The notes: generated by a model from the sequence alone, not told the origin. 64,000 nt of DNA from Bacteroidota bacterium (GCA_018266735.1 JAFDZT010000004.1:951728-1015727); one strand, 5' to 3'; positions 33,171 through 43,056 are shown, counted from the first letter of the stretch. Program-made: numbers and translations.

Positions 33171-35438
33171 TTAGTCGCGACGTGGGCCGCGACCACGATC
33201 GCCGTGTCCGCCTCCACGATCGTCACGACGTGGGCCTCTGTCATCGCGACGTGGGCCGCGATCACGGTCGCCGTATCCGCCGCGGTCGCCCTGCGGACGC
33301 TCGCGACGCTCTTCTTCGACGTATCCTTCGGGAGGCGTCATCAGGGCCTTGCGGCTCAGGCGGAACTTGCCATCCGGCTGGATCTCGATGAGCTTCACAT
33401 CGAGCACATCGCCAACCTTCAGGATCTCGGCAACGGTCGCAACGCGACGGTAGTCGAGTTGGGAGATGTGCAGCAAACCTTGCTTCTTGGGCAGGATCTC
33501 GACAAAGGCACCCAGACCTTCGCGGATCTCCTTGACAGTGCCGGTGTATGTCGCACCGAGCTCAACCGGACGTGTAAGCGAACGGATACGCTCGATGGCC
33601 TTCTCGGCACTCTCGCCATCCACAGCAGCGATGGTGATCGTTCCATCGTCGGCAATGTTGATCTCGGCGCCCGTGTCCTTGACGATACCACGAATGGTCT
33701 CGCCGCCGGAACCGATCACAAGACCGATCATTTCCGTTGGGATCTGAATAGTGGTGAGCTTCGGAGCATAGGCCGAAAGCTCTGTGCGATTCGTTGCCAG
33801 TGTTTCGTTCATGATGCCAAGGATGTGCAGGCGACCTTGACGTGCTTGCTCGAGAGCAGTACGCATGATGTCGACGCTCAGTCCTTCGATCTTGATGTCC
33901 ATTTGACATGCCGTGATCCCGTCGACCGATCCTGTGACCTTGAAGTCCATGTCACCTAGGAAGTCCTCGTCACCAAGGATATCGCTCAACACGGCAACGC
34001 GCTCGTTCTCATAGATCAAGCCCATGGCGATACCGGCACATGCCTTCTTCAGCGGAACGCCGGCCTGCATGAGTGCGAGCGAACCGGCGCAGACCGTGGC
34101 CATGGACGACGAGCCATTCGACTCGAGAATGTCCGAGACCACGCGGATCGTATATGGGAATTCTTCTTCATCCGGGATGAAGCACTCGAGAGCGCGCTCG
34201 GCAAGATCGCCGTGACCCACTTCGCGACGACTCGTGAATCCGAATCGTCCCGTTTCTCCGGTGGAGAATGGCGGGAAGTTGTAGTGCAGCATGTAGCGGC
34301 GCTCATACGTTGGCAAGAGTCCGTCCACCAACTGCATGTCGCGCTTCGTGCCCAACGTGACCGTTGTGAGCGACTGTGTTTCGCCACGTGTGAAGAGTGC
34401 CGAACCGTGCGTGCGGGGCAGGACCTCCACTTCGCAGGTGATCGGACGGATCTGCGTGGTGGAACGACCGTCGAGACGACGTCCTTCGTTCAAGATCATC
34501 TCGCGCATTTCATACGCTTCGATCTTCTTGAGCAGACCGTCGACCGTTTTGTCGACCTTCATCGTTGCAAGTGCTTCGTTGGCAGCAACGATGGGTGTAA
34601 CGGCGTCGATGGCCAGTTGACGTACTTCCTTGCGCAGGGCATTGCGCTGGTCCTTGGTGGACTCGACGCGGATGCTCGTGCGGATCTTGTCGACAACAGC
34701 GTTCTTGACGGCGGCAACGATCTCTTCCGGGAGTTCTGCCTTCACCAGTTCACGCTTTGTGGGTGCGCCAACGAGTGCGACCAACTCACGTTGAAGCGCA
34801 TTCATTTCGCGGATCCAGTTGTGGGCGAATTCCATCCCTGCAACGAAGTCGGCCTCGCTGATCTCCAGCGACGAACCTTCTACCATCACGATGGATGTAT
34901 CCGAACCGGCAACGAGGATCTCGAGGTCGGACTCGGCCAGCTCTGCATGCGACGGGTTCACGATGAACTCGCCATTCACGCGGCCAACACGTACTTCCGA
35001 GATCGGTCCGTTGAACGGAACATTGCTGAGCATCAGCGCAGCAGATGCACCCGTGGCGGCCAGCACATCGGAATCGTTTTCCTTGTCATACGAATACACG
35101 GTAGCGATGATCTGTGTGTCGCAGCGCCATTCCTTTGGGAACATCGGACGGCATGGACGGTCGATCAGGCGCGACGAGAGTACTTCCTTATCCGTTGGCT
35201 TTCCTTCGCGACGGAAGAAACCGCCCGGGATCTTCCCTGCAGAAGCATGCTTCTCGCGATACTCGCAGGTGAGCGGAAGGAAGTCGATATCTGGTTTGGG
35301 TTCAGCGGCGGCACAAACCGTGACGAGAACCATGGTATCACCGTACCGCACCATCACGGATGCGTCGGCGAGCTTGGCAAAGCGACCTGTTTCAATGGAG
35401 AGTTCTTTTCCATTGATGGTCTTACGAACAACATGCAT
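33171..35438 (-). CDS. pnp: polyribonucleotide nucleotidyltransferase
   Basis: The 755-residue 3'-5' exoribonuclease carries two RNase PH domains, a KH domain (IPTEMIGLVIGSGGETIRGI) and an S1 domain (ATYTGTVKEIREGLGAFVEI). The ATG at 35438 follows AAGGA and gives the usual MHVVRKTINGKELSIETGR. Motifs such as FTRGETQSLTTVTLG, YNFPPFSTGE, RREVGHGDLAERALE and GDEDFLGDMDFKVTGS are intact. The last 45 residues form an RGD/DRG-rich basic tail (RRDDRGPRRDDRGGGH) that could bind RNA or a degradosome partner. A long hairpin lies in the rpsO-pnp gap. Confidence 0.97.
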   Translation of the reverse strand: MHVVRKTINGKELSIETGRFAKLADASVMVRYGDTMVLVTVCAAAEPKPDIDFLPLTCEYREKHASAGKIPGGFFRREGKPTDKEVLSSRLIDRPCRPMFPKEWRCDTQIIATVYSYDKENDSDVLAATGASAALMLSNVPFNGPISEVRVGRVNGEFIVNPSHAELAESDLEILVAGSDTSIVMVEGSSLEISEADFVAGMEFAHNWIREMNALQRELVALVGAPTKRELVKAELPEEIVAAVKNAVVDKIRTSIRVESTKDQRNALRKEVRQLAIDAVTPIVAANEALATMKVDKTVDGLLKKIEAYEMREMILNEGRRLDGRSTTQIRPITCEVEVLPRTHGSALFTRGETQSLTTVTLGTKRDMQLVDGLLPTYERRYMLHYNFPPFSTGETGRFGFTSRREVGHGDLAERALECFIPDEEEFPYTIRVVSDILESNGSSSMATVCAGSLALMQAGVPLKKACAGIAMGLIYENERVAVLSDILGDEDFLGDMDFKVTGSVDGITACQMDIKIEGLSVDIMRTALEQARQGRLHILGIMNETLATNRTELSAYAPKLTTIQIPTEMIGLVIGSGGETIRGIVKDTGAEINIADDGTITIAAVDGESAEKAIERIRSLTRPVELGATYTGTVKEIREGLGAFVEILPKKQGLLHISQLDYRRVATVAEILKVGDVLDVKLIEIQPDGKFRLSRKALMTPPEGYVEEERRERPQGDRGGYGDRDRGPRRDDRGPRRDDRGGGHGDRGRGPRRD

Positions 35439-35516
35439 GGCATGTCCTTGAGACTGTGATGAATTCATTGGCATCATGCCACGATCCAACAGAAGGCCGC
35501 ACAGGTTGTGTTCATG

Positions 35517-35570
35517 GTTGTCACCCTGAGTACGCAGACGGTCCGGTCTGCGAACTCAGAGTGACACAAC
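35517..35570 (-). promoter_or_regulatory. long hairpin between rpsO and pnp, possible RNase III site
   Basis: Two arms of about 23-25 bases pair with two mismatches and a 2-base bulge around the loop GGTCCG. The arms begin GTTGTCAC and end CGCAGAC. There is no T tract, so it is not a terminator. The position, about 80 bases before the pnp ATG, is where E. coli has the RNase III stem used for PNPase autoregulation. A dispersed palindromic repeat is the alternative. Confidence 0.6.
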
Positions 35571-35608
35571 GCTGGGCATGATGCGCGATGCGCCTTCCGT
35601 GGTAGAAT

Positions 35609-35638
35609 GAACAACGGCGCCAGATGGCGCCGTTGTTC
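35609..35638 (-). terminator. perfect 13-base hairpin after rpsO
   Basis: GAACAACGGCGCC pairs perfectly with GGCGCCGTTGTTC around the loop AGAT (plus-strand), 9 bases past the rpsO stop. The T tract after it on the minus strand is weak (CATTCT), so it may be a partial terminator or an RNA-stabilising stem. Confidence 0.6.
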
Positions 35639-35647
35639 GGGAACAGT

Positions 35648-35914
35648 TTACTTACGAAGACCCAGAGCTGCGAGGATGGCGCGGTAGCGCGTTACATCGT
35701 TCTTGGCCAGGTACGAAAGAAGGTTCTTCCGCTTGCTTACCAATTGGATCAGTCCGCGACGGCCGGCATGGTCCTTCTTGTGCATCGCGAAGTGCGACGA
35801 AAGCGTGTTGATGTGCTCTGTGAGCAAGGCGATCTGAACTTCCGGAAGGCCCGTGTTCGTTGCCGCGCCACCGAACTGCTGAATGATCTCAGCTTTGCGT
35901 TGTTTGGAGATCAT
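35648..35914 (-). CDS. rpsO: 30S ribosomal protein S15 (uS15)
   Basis: The 88-residue protein binds 16S rRNA helix 22 in the platform. The sequence shows the family pattern GLPEVQIALLTEHINTLSSHF, HKKDHAGRRGLIQLVSKRK and LLSYLAKNDVTRY. It lies between ribF and pnp, the standard order in many genomes. Confidence 0.97.
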   Translation of the reverse strand: MISKQRKAEIIQQFGGAATNTGLPEVQIALLTEHINTLSSHFAMHKKDHAGRRGLIQLVSKRKNLLSYLAKNDVTRYRAILAALGLRK

Positions 35915-35946
35915 AAGAATCCCGAATTGATGATGTTGAGTTTGAG

Positions 35947-36885
35947 TTACGTGATCGATGCAATGAGTTCAAGACATTCCATGCGATCCTCGCGCAATTG
36001 CGAGAGGAACATGTCGATGCTTTCAAATCGTTGTTCGTGACGAATGAAGTTCATGAACTCTATCGTCACGGTTTGGTCGTACAACATTCCATCGAAGTCC
36101 AGATAGTGGACCTCGATCGTCGTCGTCCGTCCGTCTGTGAAGGTGGGGCGCCGGCCAATGTTGGCCATTCCCCACACCTGCGTACCCTGCAACGTGCTTC
36201 GTACCAAGTAGACACCATTGCCTGGTATCAACCGGTGCATATCCGACGGCTCGATGTTCGCCGTTGGAATTCCAAGTTTCGCGCCACGTCCGTCTCCGCG
36301 CACCACCGTTCCCGAGATCGAGTACGGTCTGCCGAGCATTCGATGTGCCGCTTCCACCTCGCCGCCTTTCAACGCTTGCCGGATCTTCGTGCTGCTCACG
36401 GTGATACCGTTGCAGTCGAGAGGTCCGACGGTCTCGAGCTCGAATCCGAGCTGCGGTCCCAAGCGCTTCAGCAGCTCTTCATTGCCGCCACGATCTTTTC
36501 CGAACATGTGATCGTGACCAATGAAGAAATGCCGTGCGCCGATTCTGGCGATCAACTCTCGCACGAAGGTCTCGGCCTCGGTGGCAGCGAACTCCTTGGT
36601 GAACGTGACGATGACCGTGACATCCACACCTTGTGCAGCGAGCAATGCACAGCGTTCGTCGATCGTGGTGAGCAACTCCACCGGTTCGCGTCCTGCCTTC
36701 GCCAACACGATCTGCGGATGCGGATCGAAGGTGACCACCACCGTTCGCTCTCCGTGTGCGTCGGCAACGGAGCGCATGCGATGCAAGATGCCTTGATGTC
36801 CGCAGTGCACACCGTCGAACGTGCCGACCGTGATGGCCGTGCGTTCGTCGAACGTTACTGCGTCGTTGTCACGAATGATCGTCAT
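35947..36885 (-). CDS. ribF: bifunctional riboflavin kinase/FMN adenylyltransferase
   Basis: The 312-residue enzyme makes FMN and then FAD. The N-terminal adenylyltransferase half has TVGTFDGVHCGHQGIL and FFIGHDHMFGKDRGG; the C-terminal kinase half has GRPYSISGTVVRGDGRGAKL, LGIPTANI and the active GNGVYLV strand. The ATG at 36885 overlaps the truB stop (ATGA) and gives a normal N-terminus. It is placed in the translation operon as in many bacteria. Confidence 0.95.
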   Translation of the reverse strand: MTIIRDNDAVTFDERTAITVGTFDGVHCGHQGILHRMRSVADAHGERTVVVTFDPHPQIVLAKAGREPVELLTTIDERCALLAAQGVDVTVIVTFTKEFAATEAETFVRELIARIGARHFFIGHDHMFGKDRGGNEELLKRLGPQLGFELETVGPLDCNGITVSSTKIRQALKGGEVEAAHRMLGRPYSISGTVVRGDGRGAKLGIPTANIEPSDMHRLIPGNGVYLVRSTLQGTQVWGMANIGRRPTFTDGRTTTIEVHYLDFDGMLYDQTVTIEFMNFIRHEQRFESIDMFLSQLREDRMECLELIASIT

Positions 36886-37625
36886 ACCACCGCCGCCACG
36901 TTGAGTGCGTTGATCGCCTCGCCAACCTGTTCGACGCGGACAGCATCGTCCACGGAATAGGTGCCAATGCGTGTTCGACGTAATGCATACGCATATCCTC
37001 CGCAACCAAGCAAGGCACCAAGATCTCGCGCGATGGAACGGATGTACGTTCCCTTCGAGCAATGCACAGTGCACGTCACGTATGGGAGATCCACAACAAC
37101 ATTCGTGATGCTATGGATCGTGACCACACGAGGCTTCGGTGTGAAGGTCTCGCCATTGCGGGCAAGGTCGTACTGACGTCGGCCTCCATGTCGAACCGCG
37201 GCGAACGCAGGCGGAACCTGTTGAATGGTCCCGACAAAGGTGCGCAGGGCGGCAAGGATGGTGTCCGTGTCGACGTCGACGGAAGGTGTTACCACCACTT
37301 CGTCGCTGCCGCGGTCGTCTGTGGCCGTTGTCGCACCGAGTTTGATCGTCACGTCGTACGCTTTCTCTGCGTCCTGAAACGACTCGATGCTCTTCGTGGC
37401 CTTTCCGAAACACAGGATCAACAGGCCTGTGGCCAGTGGATCGAGCGTGCCGGCGTGACCGACCTTCTTGATCTTCGTACGACCGCGAAGCTTGGCAACG
37501 CAGTCGAACGACGTCCAATTCTCTTCTTTGTCAATGAGCGCAACGGCACCGTTGGTGCGAGCTTCTTCCAACCACGTCGCCATGTCGCCGATCGTTCGGG
37601 TTGACAGAACGACGTGATCACTCAT
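36882..37625 (-). CDS. truB: tRNA pseudouridine(55) synthase
   Basis: The 247-residue enzyme makes pseudouridine 55 in the T-arm of tRNAs. The catalytic Asp62 lies in KVGHAGTLDPLATGLL, with KAYDVTIKLGATTATDD and CSKGTYIRSIARDLGALLG following. It overlaps rbfA by 8 bases. The PUA-like C-terminus of longer TruB proteins is short or missing, as in the class I short forms. Confidence 0.96.
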   Translation of the reverse strand: MSDHVVLSTRTIGDMATWLEEARTNGAVALIDKEENWTSFDCVAKLRGRTKIKKVGHAGTLDPLATGLLILCFGKATKSIESFQDAEKAYDVTIKLGATTATDDRGSDEVVVTPSVDVDTDTILAALRTFVGTIQQVPPAFAAVRHGGRRQYDLARNGETFTPKPRVVTIHSITNVVVDLPYVTCTVHCSKGTYIRSIARDLGALLGCGGYAYALRRTRIGTYSVDDAVRVEQVGEAINALNVAAVV

Positions 37626-37995
37626 GATCGTCTCCGGGGTCTTCTCCGGGATCGGCCGGTTTCACACGATCGATGAGTTCATGGATGCGTTGTGCGCGAT
37701 CCAGCGAGTCATCCACGTAGAAGCGCAACTGCGGCGTATATCGCAGATTCAACGTGCGGGCGATGTGCGAGCGCACACGTCCTGCCTCGTGCTCTTCGAT
37801 GTACGACACCACTTCTGTGGGCGACACCTTTCCTCCGAACACGCTGATATAGACCCGCGCGAGTTGAAGGTCCGGCGACATCCGCACTTCCGTGACGGTG
37901 ATGAAGCCTGCCGACAGATCATCGGCGATCGTTTTCAAAGGACCCGCCAGCGCTTTCGTGATCTCGCCGGCGACCCGTTCTGTTCGTATTGACAC
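37618..37995 (-). CDS. rbfA: ribosome-binding factor A
   Basis: The 125-residue KH-fold protein helps mature the 30S subunit. It shows RTERVAGEITKALAGPLKTI, ITVTEVRMSPDLQLARVYIS and LRYTPQLRFYVDDSLDRAQR, all standard for RbfA. It starts 24 bases after infB. Confidence 0.95.
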   Translation of the reverse strand: MSIRTERVAGEITKALAGPLKTIADDLSAGFITVTEVRMSPDLQLARVYISVFGGKVSPTEVVSYIEEHEAGRVRSHIARTLNLRYTPQLRFYVDDSLDRAQRIHELIDRVKPADPGEDPGDDHE

Positions 37996-38019
37996 GTGTT
38001 CCTCCCGATAGCAAGGCTA

Positions 38020-41000
38020 TCAGGTGAGTTTGCGTTTGATCTCGACGGTCTTGTACGATTCGATGATGTCGCCAACTTCAAGGTCGTTGAAGCCGTTCAC
38101 ACCAACACCGCACTCGTAACCGGTGTCCACCTCGCGCACGTCGTCCTTGACGCGCTTGAGGGACGCGAGTGTTCCCTTATAGATCTCGAAGCCATCGCGA
38201 AGGATGCGCACCTTATCGTTCCGTGTGATCTTGCCGTTGGTGACATAGCAACCTGCAATGGTACCAAGCTTGCTGATCTTGAAGATGGCGCGTACTTCCA
38301 CCGTTGCCGTGATCTCTTCCTTGAGATCGGGCGAGAGCAGACCTTCGAGGGCGGCTTGAACTTCGTTGATACAGTCGTAGATGATCGAATACAGTCGGAG
38401 TTCGACCGATTCTGCCTCGGCGATCTTGCGTGCCTGTGTGGACACGTTCACCTGGAAGCCGATCACAATGGCGTCGGAAGCCGATGCCAGCATGATGTCG
38501 CTTTCGGTGATCGGACCAACGGCTGCATACAGGATGCGAACCTTGACCTCTGCCGTGGAGAGCTTTTGCAGCGAGTCGGACAGTGCTTCCACCGAACCGC
38601 TCACGTCGCCCTTGACCACGAGACGCAATTCCTTCACGCCGCCAACAGAGATCTGTGCCGAGATATCGTCCAATGTAACGTGACGCATTCCCTTGAGGAG
38701 CTGTTCCCGACGGAGCTGCTGGCGCTTCGTTGCGACTTCGCGTGCTTCCGAATCGGTGTCCATCTGCACAAGAATATCGCCGGAGTATGGCAGACCATCG
38801 AAGCCGGTCACCTGACATGGCATCGACGGACCCGCAGTTTCCATGCGGTGTCCACGCTCATCGGTCATGGCACGCACGCGTCCGGCGAACTGACCGCAGA
38901 CGAAGATGTCGCCAACCTTGAGCGTTCCCTTTTGGACGATGACCGTGACCACGTTCCCGCGACCCTTGTCGACGTGCGCTTCGATCACCGTTCCGCGTGC
39001 ATTGCGATCAGGATCGGCCTTGAGTTCAAGTATGTCGGCTTCGAGAAGGATCTTCTCCAGAAGCGTATCGACATTCAATCCTGTCTTCGCCGACAGTTCG
39101 ATGCATTGCGTCTTACCGCCCCACTCTTCGATGAGCACGCCGTGGGTCGAGAGTTCTTGCTTGATGCGATCCGGATTTGCATCCGGCTTATCGATCTTGT
39201 TGATGGCCACAACGATTGGCACGTTCGCCGCCTGTGCGTGCGAGATGGCCTCGATCGTCTGTGGCATGACGCTATCGTCGGCAGCCACGACGAGCACCAC
39301 GATATCCGTGACCTGTGCACCGCGAGCACGCATAGCCGTAAAGGCCTCGTGACCCGGCGTATCGAGGAATGTGATGCTGCGTTTGTCGGGCAGTTCAACA
39401 CGATAGGCACCGATGTGCTGTGTGATCCCACCGGCTTCGCCGGCAACCACACTGGCCTTGCGGATGTAGTCCAGCAGCGATGTCTTTCCGTGATCGACGT
39501 GACCCATGATGGTCACGATCGGCGGACGGTGCTGCATCGACTCTTCTGAATCTTCATCCTCGTCCACGTCCTGCACGGCCACGTCGTCCATGAATTCCAC
39601 TTGGTATCCATAGTCGCCGGCGATCAGGGTGATCGTGTCCTTGTCCAGTCGCTGATTGATCGACACCATCAGACCGAGACCCATACACTTGAGAATGATC
39701 TCCGGTGCTGTCACGTTCATCAGGTTGGCGAGGTCTGCCGTTGTCACGAATTCGGACAACTTCAGGATCGTCGACTCGCGCGCCATCTCTTCTTGTCGGA
39801 TGGCCTCCTTCCCTTCACGGATCTCACGGCGCAGGCGCTGCATCTTCTTCTTCGAGCCGCCACCGGATTCTTCCATGCCGGAAAGTGTTGCACGAATGGC
39901 GCGTGTCACGTCGGAGTCGGAGAACTGCTCCTTCATCCCCTTCGTGTTCTTGCGCTTCTTATCGTCCTTCTTCTTTGCTGTTGAGGTTGCCGGCTTCTTC
40001 GGAGGACCGAAGCGCGACGTTGATGCACCGCCACCGGTCGACGATCCGCCACCCGGACGGTTCAGCCCGCCGGCCGATGATCCAGCGATCGCATCGCCGA
40101 TCGTGGCACGTCCACCGCCACCACGTTGCGGACGTTCACCGCCGCCACCGCTGCGTTGTTGCGGCTGTTGCGGGCGGGGAGCTGGTTTCGGCGCGAGATC
40201 GATCTTGCCCAATACCGTCAGGCCCTTGAGCTTCACGCCTGTGCCCGGCTCGTACTGCACTTCGATCACACCCTTGCGCTTCTTCTTTTGCTTGGGTCCT
40301 TCTTCGGCCTCTGCCGCATCAGCTGCAGGAGCGGTCGCGTCGGCCGTGCCTTCGGGAGCCGTGGCCGTTGCTTCGGCATCGACTGCCGGAGCAGCCGCGA
40401 CGGGCGCTTCGGGAACAACGACCTCTGCCACAGGTGCAACCGGTTCTTCCACCACGGCAGCGACAGGGGTCGGCGCAGGTGCGGGAGGGGCAGAAGGAGG
40501 CGGGGCCACGGGAGGAACTTCGGCCGCCTTCGGCTTCTTGGGTCCGCCCAGGTCGATCACCGTTCCAACGGCCGGACCTGGTCGCTCCGGCTCTGCCGGA
40601 GCAGGAGCCGGTGGCTCTTCGGCTGCCTTCACGGGTTCGGCCGCGATCGGCGCAGGTGCCACGTCGGGCACCACGTCGGCAGGAGGCGCAACCGTTGGAG
40701 CCGCCACCTCTGCGTCTGCCGTTGCCGGCTTCGCCGAGGCGGGAGCTTCTGCTGCTGCCTGTTCTGGGATCACGCCGTCGTGGGTCTCTTCGAAGGACTC
40801 GATGGACACACTGTTCCCTTGCTCATGCAAGGTCTTGCGGAGGCCTCGTTGGCGCTCTACTTTCTCTCGCTGCTTTTCGGCATGCTTGAGTTCTTTGGAG
40901 AACTTCTCGGTCACAAGGTGGACCATCTCGTCCGTTAGGACGGACGTAGCCTTGTTCTCGACCTTGAAGCCTTTCGAAACAAGGAATTCAACGATGGCAT

Positions 41001-41061
41001 CACGACCAATGTTGATCGTGCTCGCGACCTTGAAAAGTTTTGTTCCTGTAGAAGCTGACAT
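38020..41061 (-). CDS. infB: translation initiation factor IF-2
   Basis: The 1013-residue GTPase places initiator tRNA on the 30S subunit. An IF2N module lies at residues 5-60. A long Ala/Pro/Glu- and Gly/Arg-rich linker (95-400) follows, then a second IF2N-type module (about 430-490), and the G domain from about residue 515 with GHVDHGKTSLLDYI, DTPGHEAFTAMRARG and NKIDKPDANPDRI. Domains 2-4 end in EVDTGYECGVGVNGFNDLE. The linker is unusually long, with APAPIAAEP-type repeats, but has no frame break. Confidence 0.97.
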   Translation of the reverse strand: MSASTGTKLFKVASTINIGRDAIVEFLVSKGFKVENKATSVLTDEMVHLVTEKFSKELKHAEKQREKVERQRGLRKTLHEQGNSVSIESFEETHDGVIPEQAAAEAPASAKPATADAEVAAPTVAPPADVVPDVAPAPIAAEPVKAAEEPPAPAPAEPERPGPAVGTVIDLGGPKKPKAAEVPPVAPPPSAPPAPAPTPVAAVVEEPVAPVAEVVVPEAPVAAAPAVDAEATATAPEGTADATAPAADAAEAEEGPKQKKKRKGVIEVQYEPGTGVKLKGLTVLGKIDLAPKPAPRPQQPQQRSGGGGERPQRGGGGRATIGDAIAGSSAGGLNRPGGGSSTGGGASTSRFGPPKKPATSTAKKKDDKKRKNTKGMKEQFSDSDVTRAIRATLSGMEESGGGSKKKMQRLRREIREGKEAIRQEEMARESTILKLSEFVTTADLANLMNVTAPEIILKCMGLGLMVSINQRLDKDTITLIAGDYGYQVEFMDDVAVQDVDEDEDSEESMQHRPPIVTIMGHVDHGKTSLLDYIRKASVVAGEAGGITQHIGAYRVELPDKRSITFLDTPGHEAFTAMRARGAQVTDIVVLVVAADDSVMPQTIEAISHAQAANVPIVVAINKIDKPDANPDRIKQELSTHGVLIEEWGGKTQCIELSAKTGLNVDTLLEKILLEADILELKADPDRNARGTVIEAHVDKGRGNVVTVIVQKGTLKVGDIFVCGQFAGRVRAMTDERGHRMETAGPSMPCQVTGFDGLPYSGDILVQMDTDSEAREVATKRQQLRREQLLKGMRHVTLDDISAQISVGGVKELRLVVKGDVSGSVEALSDSLQKLSTAEVKVRILYAAVGPITESDIMLASASDAIVIGFQVNVSTQARKIAEAESVELRLYSIIYDCINEVQAALEGLLSPDLKEEITATVEVRAIFKISKLGTIAGCYVTNGKITRNDKVRILRDGFEIYKGTLASLKRVKDDVREVDTGYECGVGVNGFNDLEVGDIIESYKTVEIKRKLT

Positions 41062-41079
41062 AATTCCTGAGGCTGTTGA

Positions 41080-42543
41080 TCATTCTTCCGACGTCATCGG
41101 TTCCTCGTCTCCGGGAACCACTTCTTCTTCCATGCCACCTTCCGCCTCGCCTTCGTCTGCGGCGAACACTTCCGGTGTGTCTTCGGCATAGCTTTCTTCC
41201 AGACCGATGTCTTCGCTCTCCGCTTCGGGCTCCCACGCTTCGAGGGCTGCCACGTACCGGTTGTCTTCGGGCTCGTCGAATTCATCAAGGATGATGCGAC
41301 GGACCTCCGCGATCTTCTGCTTGCTGATACCAGGGAGGCGCAGCAAGACATCGGGGCCTGCTTCAAGGAATTCACGGGCCGTGTCGATACCACTTGCGAT
41401 CAAGAGATCGTAGAGGGCGCGACCAAGCTCATCGCGGAATTCGATGAGTTCAATGTCTTCGGCACCTTCCTTCACCAGCGACAGCGAGTAGCCGGTGAGC
41501 TTCGATGCGAGACGTACATTCTGTCCGTTCTTGCCAATGGCAAGCGATACCTGATCGTCCGGCACGATCACCGTTGCCTGCCGTGTTTCCGGCGCAATGG
41601 TGATGTCGCGCACCTTCGATGGCGACAGTGCTCGTGCGATGAAGAGTCTCGGATCTTCGGTGTACTCGATGATATCGATGTTCTCGTTGTTCAATTCACG
41701 CACGATGGCATGAATGCGGATGCCCTTCATTCCAACGCAGGCGCCAACGGGATCGACGCGCTCGTCGAACGACGTCACGGCCACCTTTGCGCGCTCACCG
41801 GGCTCACGTGCAATGGCACGGAGTTCGATGATGCCGTCGTAGATCTCGGGGATCTCTTGTTCGAACAAGCGGGCCAAATACGTATCGTCCGAGCGCGACA
41901 GGATGATGTCCGGCAATCCGGTGGCACCACCTGTGCGACGTACTTCCTTGATGATGGCCTTCACTTGCTGATTCTTCTTCAAGCGCTCGTTCGGGATCTG
42001 CTCTTCGCGTGGCAACCGCATCTCGATCTTGTTGTGCATCACGAGAATGTTGTTCGGACGCACTTGATAGATCTCGCCAATGATCACTTCGCCAACACGC
42101 TTCGCATACTCGTCGTAGATGTTGTCCTTCTCCACGTCGCGAATACGCTGGTTGAGCGTTTGAATGGCTTGGGCGATCAGACGGCGACCGAAACTGTCGG
42201 CAATGTTCTCGAGCGTGATCTCTTCCAGGTATTCTTCGCCGATCTCGATCGGTTCGCCCGTAATGGCGATCACGTCTTCGAGAGAGATCTGCGTCTCCGG
42301 ATTCTCGACCTCTTCGACCACTTCCCGCATCAGGTAGATCTCGATGTCGCCCTTCTCCATGTTCACGATGATGTCGAAGTTGGCTTCAAGGCCATACTTC
42401 TTCTTCACCATCAACGAGAGGGTCTCTTCGACGATCCCTTGCAGGAGGTCGCGATCGATCGCTTTCTCACGGGCCATCTCATTGAAGGCCTCGATGATCA
42501 GCTTCTTATTATCGACTTTCGGCTTGACTTTTCTGCGTGCCAT
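41080..42543 (-). CDS. nusA: transcription termination/antitermination factor NusA
   Basis: The 487-residue protein has the RNAP-binding N-terminal domain, an S1 domain (about 135-200), two KH domains (MKGIRIHAIVRELNNENIDI, and VPDDQVSLAIGKNGQNVRLA) and a helix-hairpin-helix-like tail (LEAGPDVLLRLPGISKQKIAEV). The last 60 residues are strongly acidic. It lies 17 bases from rimP and 18 from infB in the classic nusA operon. Confidence 0.97.
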   Translation of the reverse strand: MARRKVKPKVDNKKLIIEAFNEMAREKAIDRDLLQGIVEETLSLMVKKKYGLEANFDIIVNMEKGDIEIYLMREVVEEVENPETQISLEDVIAITGEPIEIGEEYLEEITLENIADSFGRRLIAQAIQTLNQRIRDVEKDNIYDEYAKRVGEVIIGEIYQVRPNNILVMHNKIEMRLPREEQIPNERLKKNQQVKAIIKEVRRTGGATGLPDIILSRSDDTYLARLFEQEIPEIYDGIIELRAIAREPGERAKVAVTSFDERVDPVGACVGMKGIRIHAIVRELNNENIDIIEYTEDPRLFIARALSPSKVRDITIAPETRQATVIVPDDQVSLAIGKNGQNVRLASKLTGYSLSLVKEGAEDIELIEFRDELGRALYDLLIASGIDTAREFLEAGPDVLLRLPGISKQKIAEVRRIILDEFDEPEDNRYVAALEAWEPEAESEDIGLEESYAEDTPEVFAADEGEAEGGMEEEVVPGDEEPMTSEE

Positions 42544-42559
42544 AACGATCAGTCGTTGA

Positions 42560-43036
42560 TTACCATTTCAGGATTACTCTTGCTTCTTTGATGTCGGCAG
42601 CCGGTATCACTACCTGCTCCACGACCTTCTTCTTCGTTGTTGGGGGCTGCACCGTGAGGCCTTCGTCGGCCACGTCCGTGAGCTTGCCTTCCACTGCCGT
42701 TCCGTCCGCTCGGATCACGCGAACCGAGCGCCCGATGCTCTTCGAAAGTTGCCAGAGGAACTTCACGGGAGCGTCGGCACCGGGTGAAGACACATCGACC
42801 GCCCGTAGGCGGCCGTACCATTCGTCGTTTTCCAAGCGTTCGTCGAGGCCGGCGGTGACGCCCTTGCATTCCTCGTGCGTCACACCGTTGGGTGCATCAA
42901 TGAACAGGTCCAGGATCAACTGGTCTCGCTGCCCTCTGATCTGCACATCGATGGACGTAACTCCATTTGCTGCACAGACTTCGTCTATGGTGGCCCGTAT
43001 GTGCTCGGGCAATGGATTCGTCAACGATATCACCAA
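42560..43036 (-). CDS. rimP: ribosome maturation factor RimP
   Basis: The 158-residue protein is needed for 30S maturation. It has VQIRGQRDQLILDLFIDAPN, VTHEECKGVTAGLDERLE and VDVSSPGADAPVKFLWQLSK. The first candidate start is a TTG at 43036, with a GTG directly after it at 43033; neither has a strong ribosome site, so the start is uncertain by one codon. It heads the operon that runs to pnp. Confidence 0.93.
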   Translation of the reverse strand: MVISLTNPLPEHIRATIDEVCAANGVTSIDVQIRGQRDQLILDLFIDAPNGVTHEECKGVTAGLDERLENDEWYGRLRAVDVSSPGADAPVKFLWQLSKSIGRSVRVIRADGTAVEGKLTDVADEGLTVQPPTTKKKVVEQVVIPAADIKEARVILKW

Positions 43037-43056
43037 CGGCTAGGTATCAACAAAAA

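Noticed and set aside
35517..35570. Terminator of rpsO
   Set aside because: No T tract on either strand, and a better-placed stem exists at 35609-35638.
37996..39549. 517-codon plus-strand frame opposite infB
   Set aside because: Shadow of the IF-2 coding sequence, whose codon bias leaves the opposite frame open; also seen opposite pnp, CNNM, kup and the TonB receptor.
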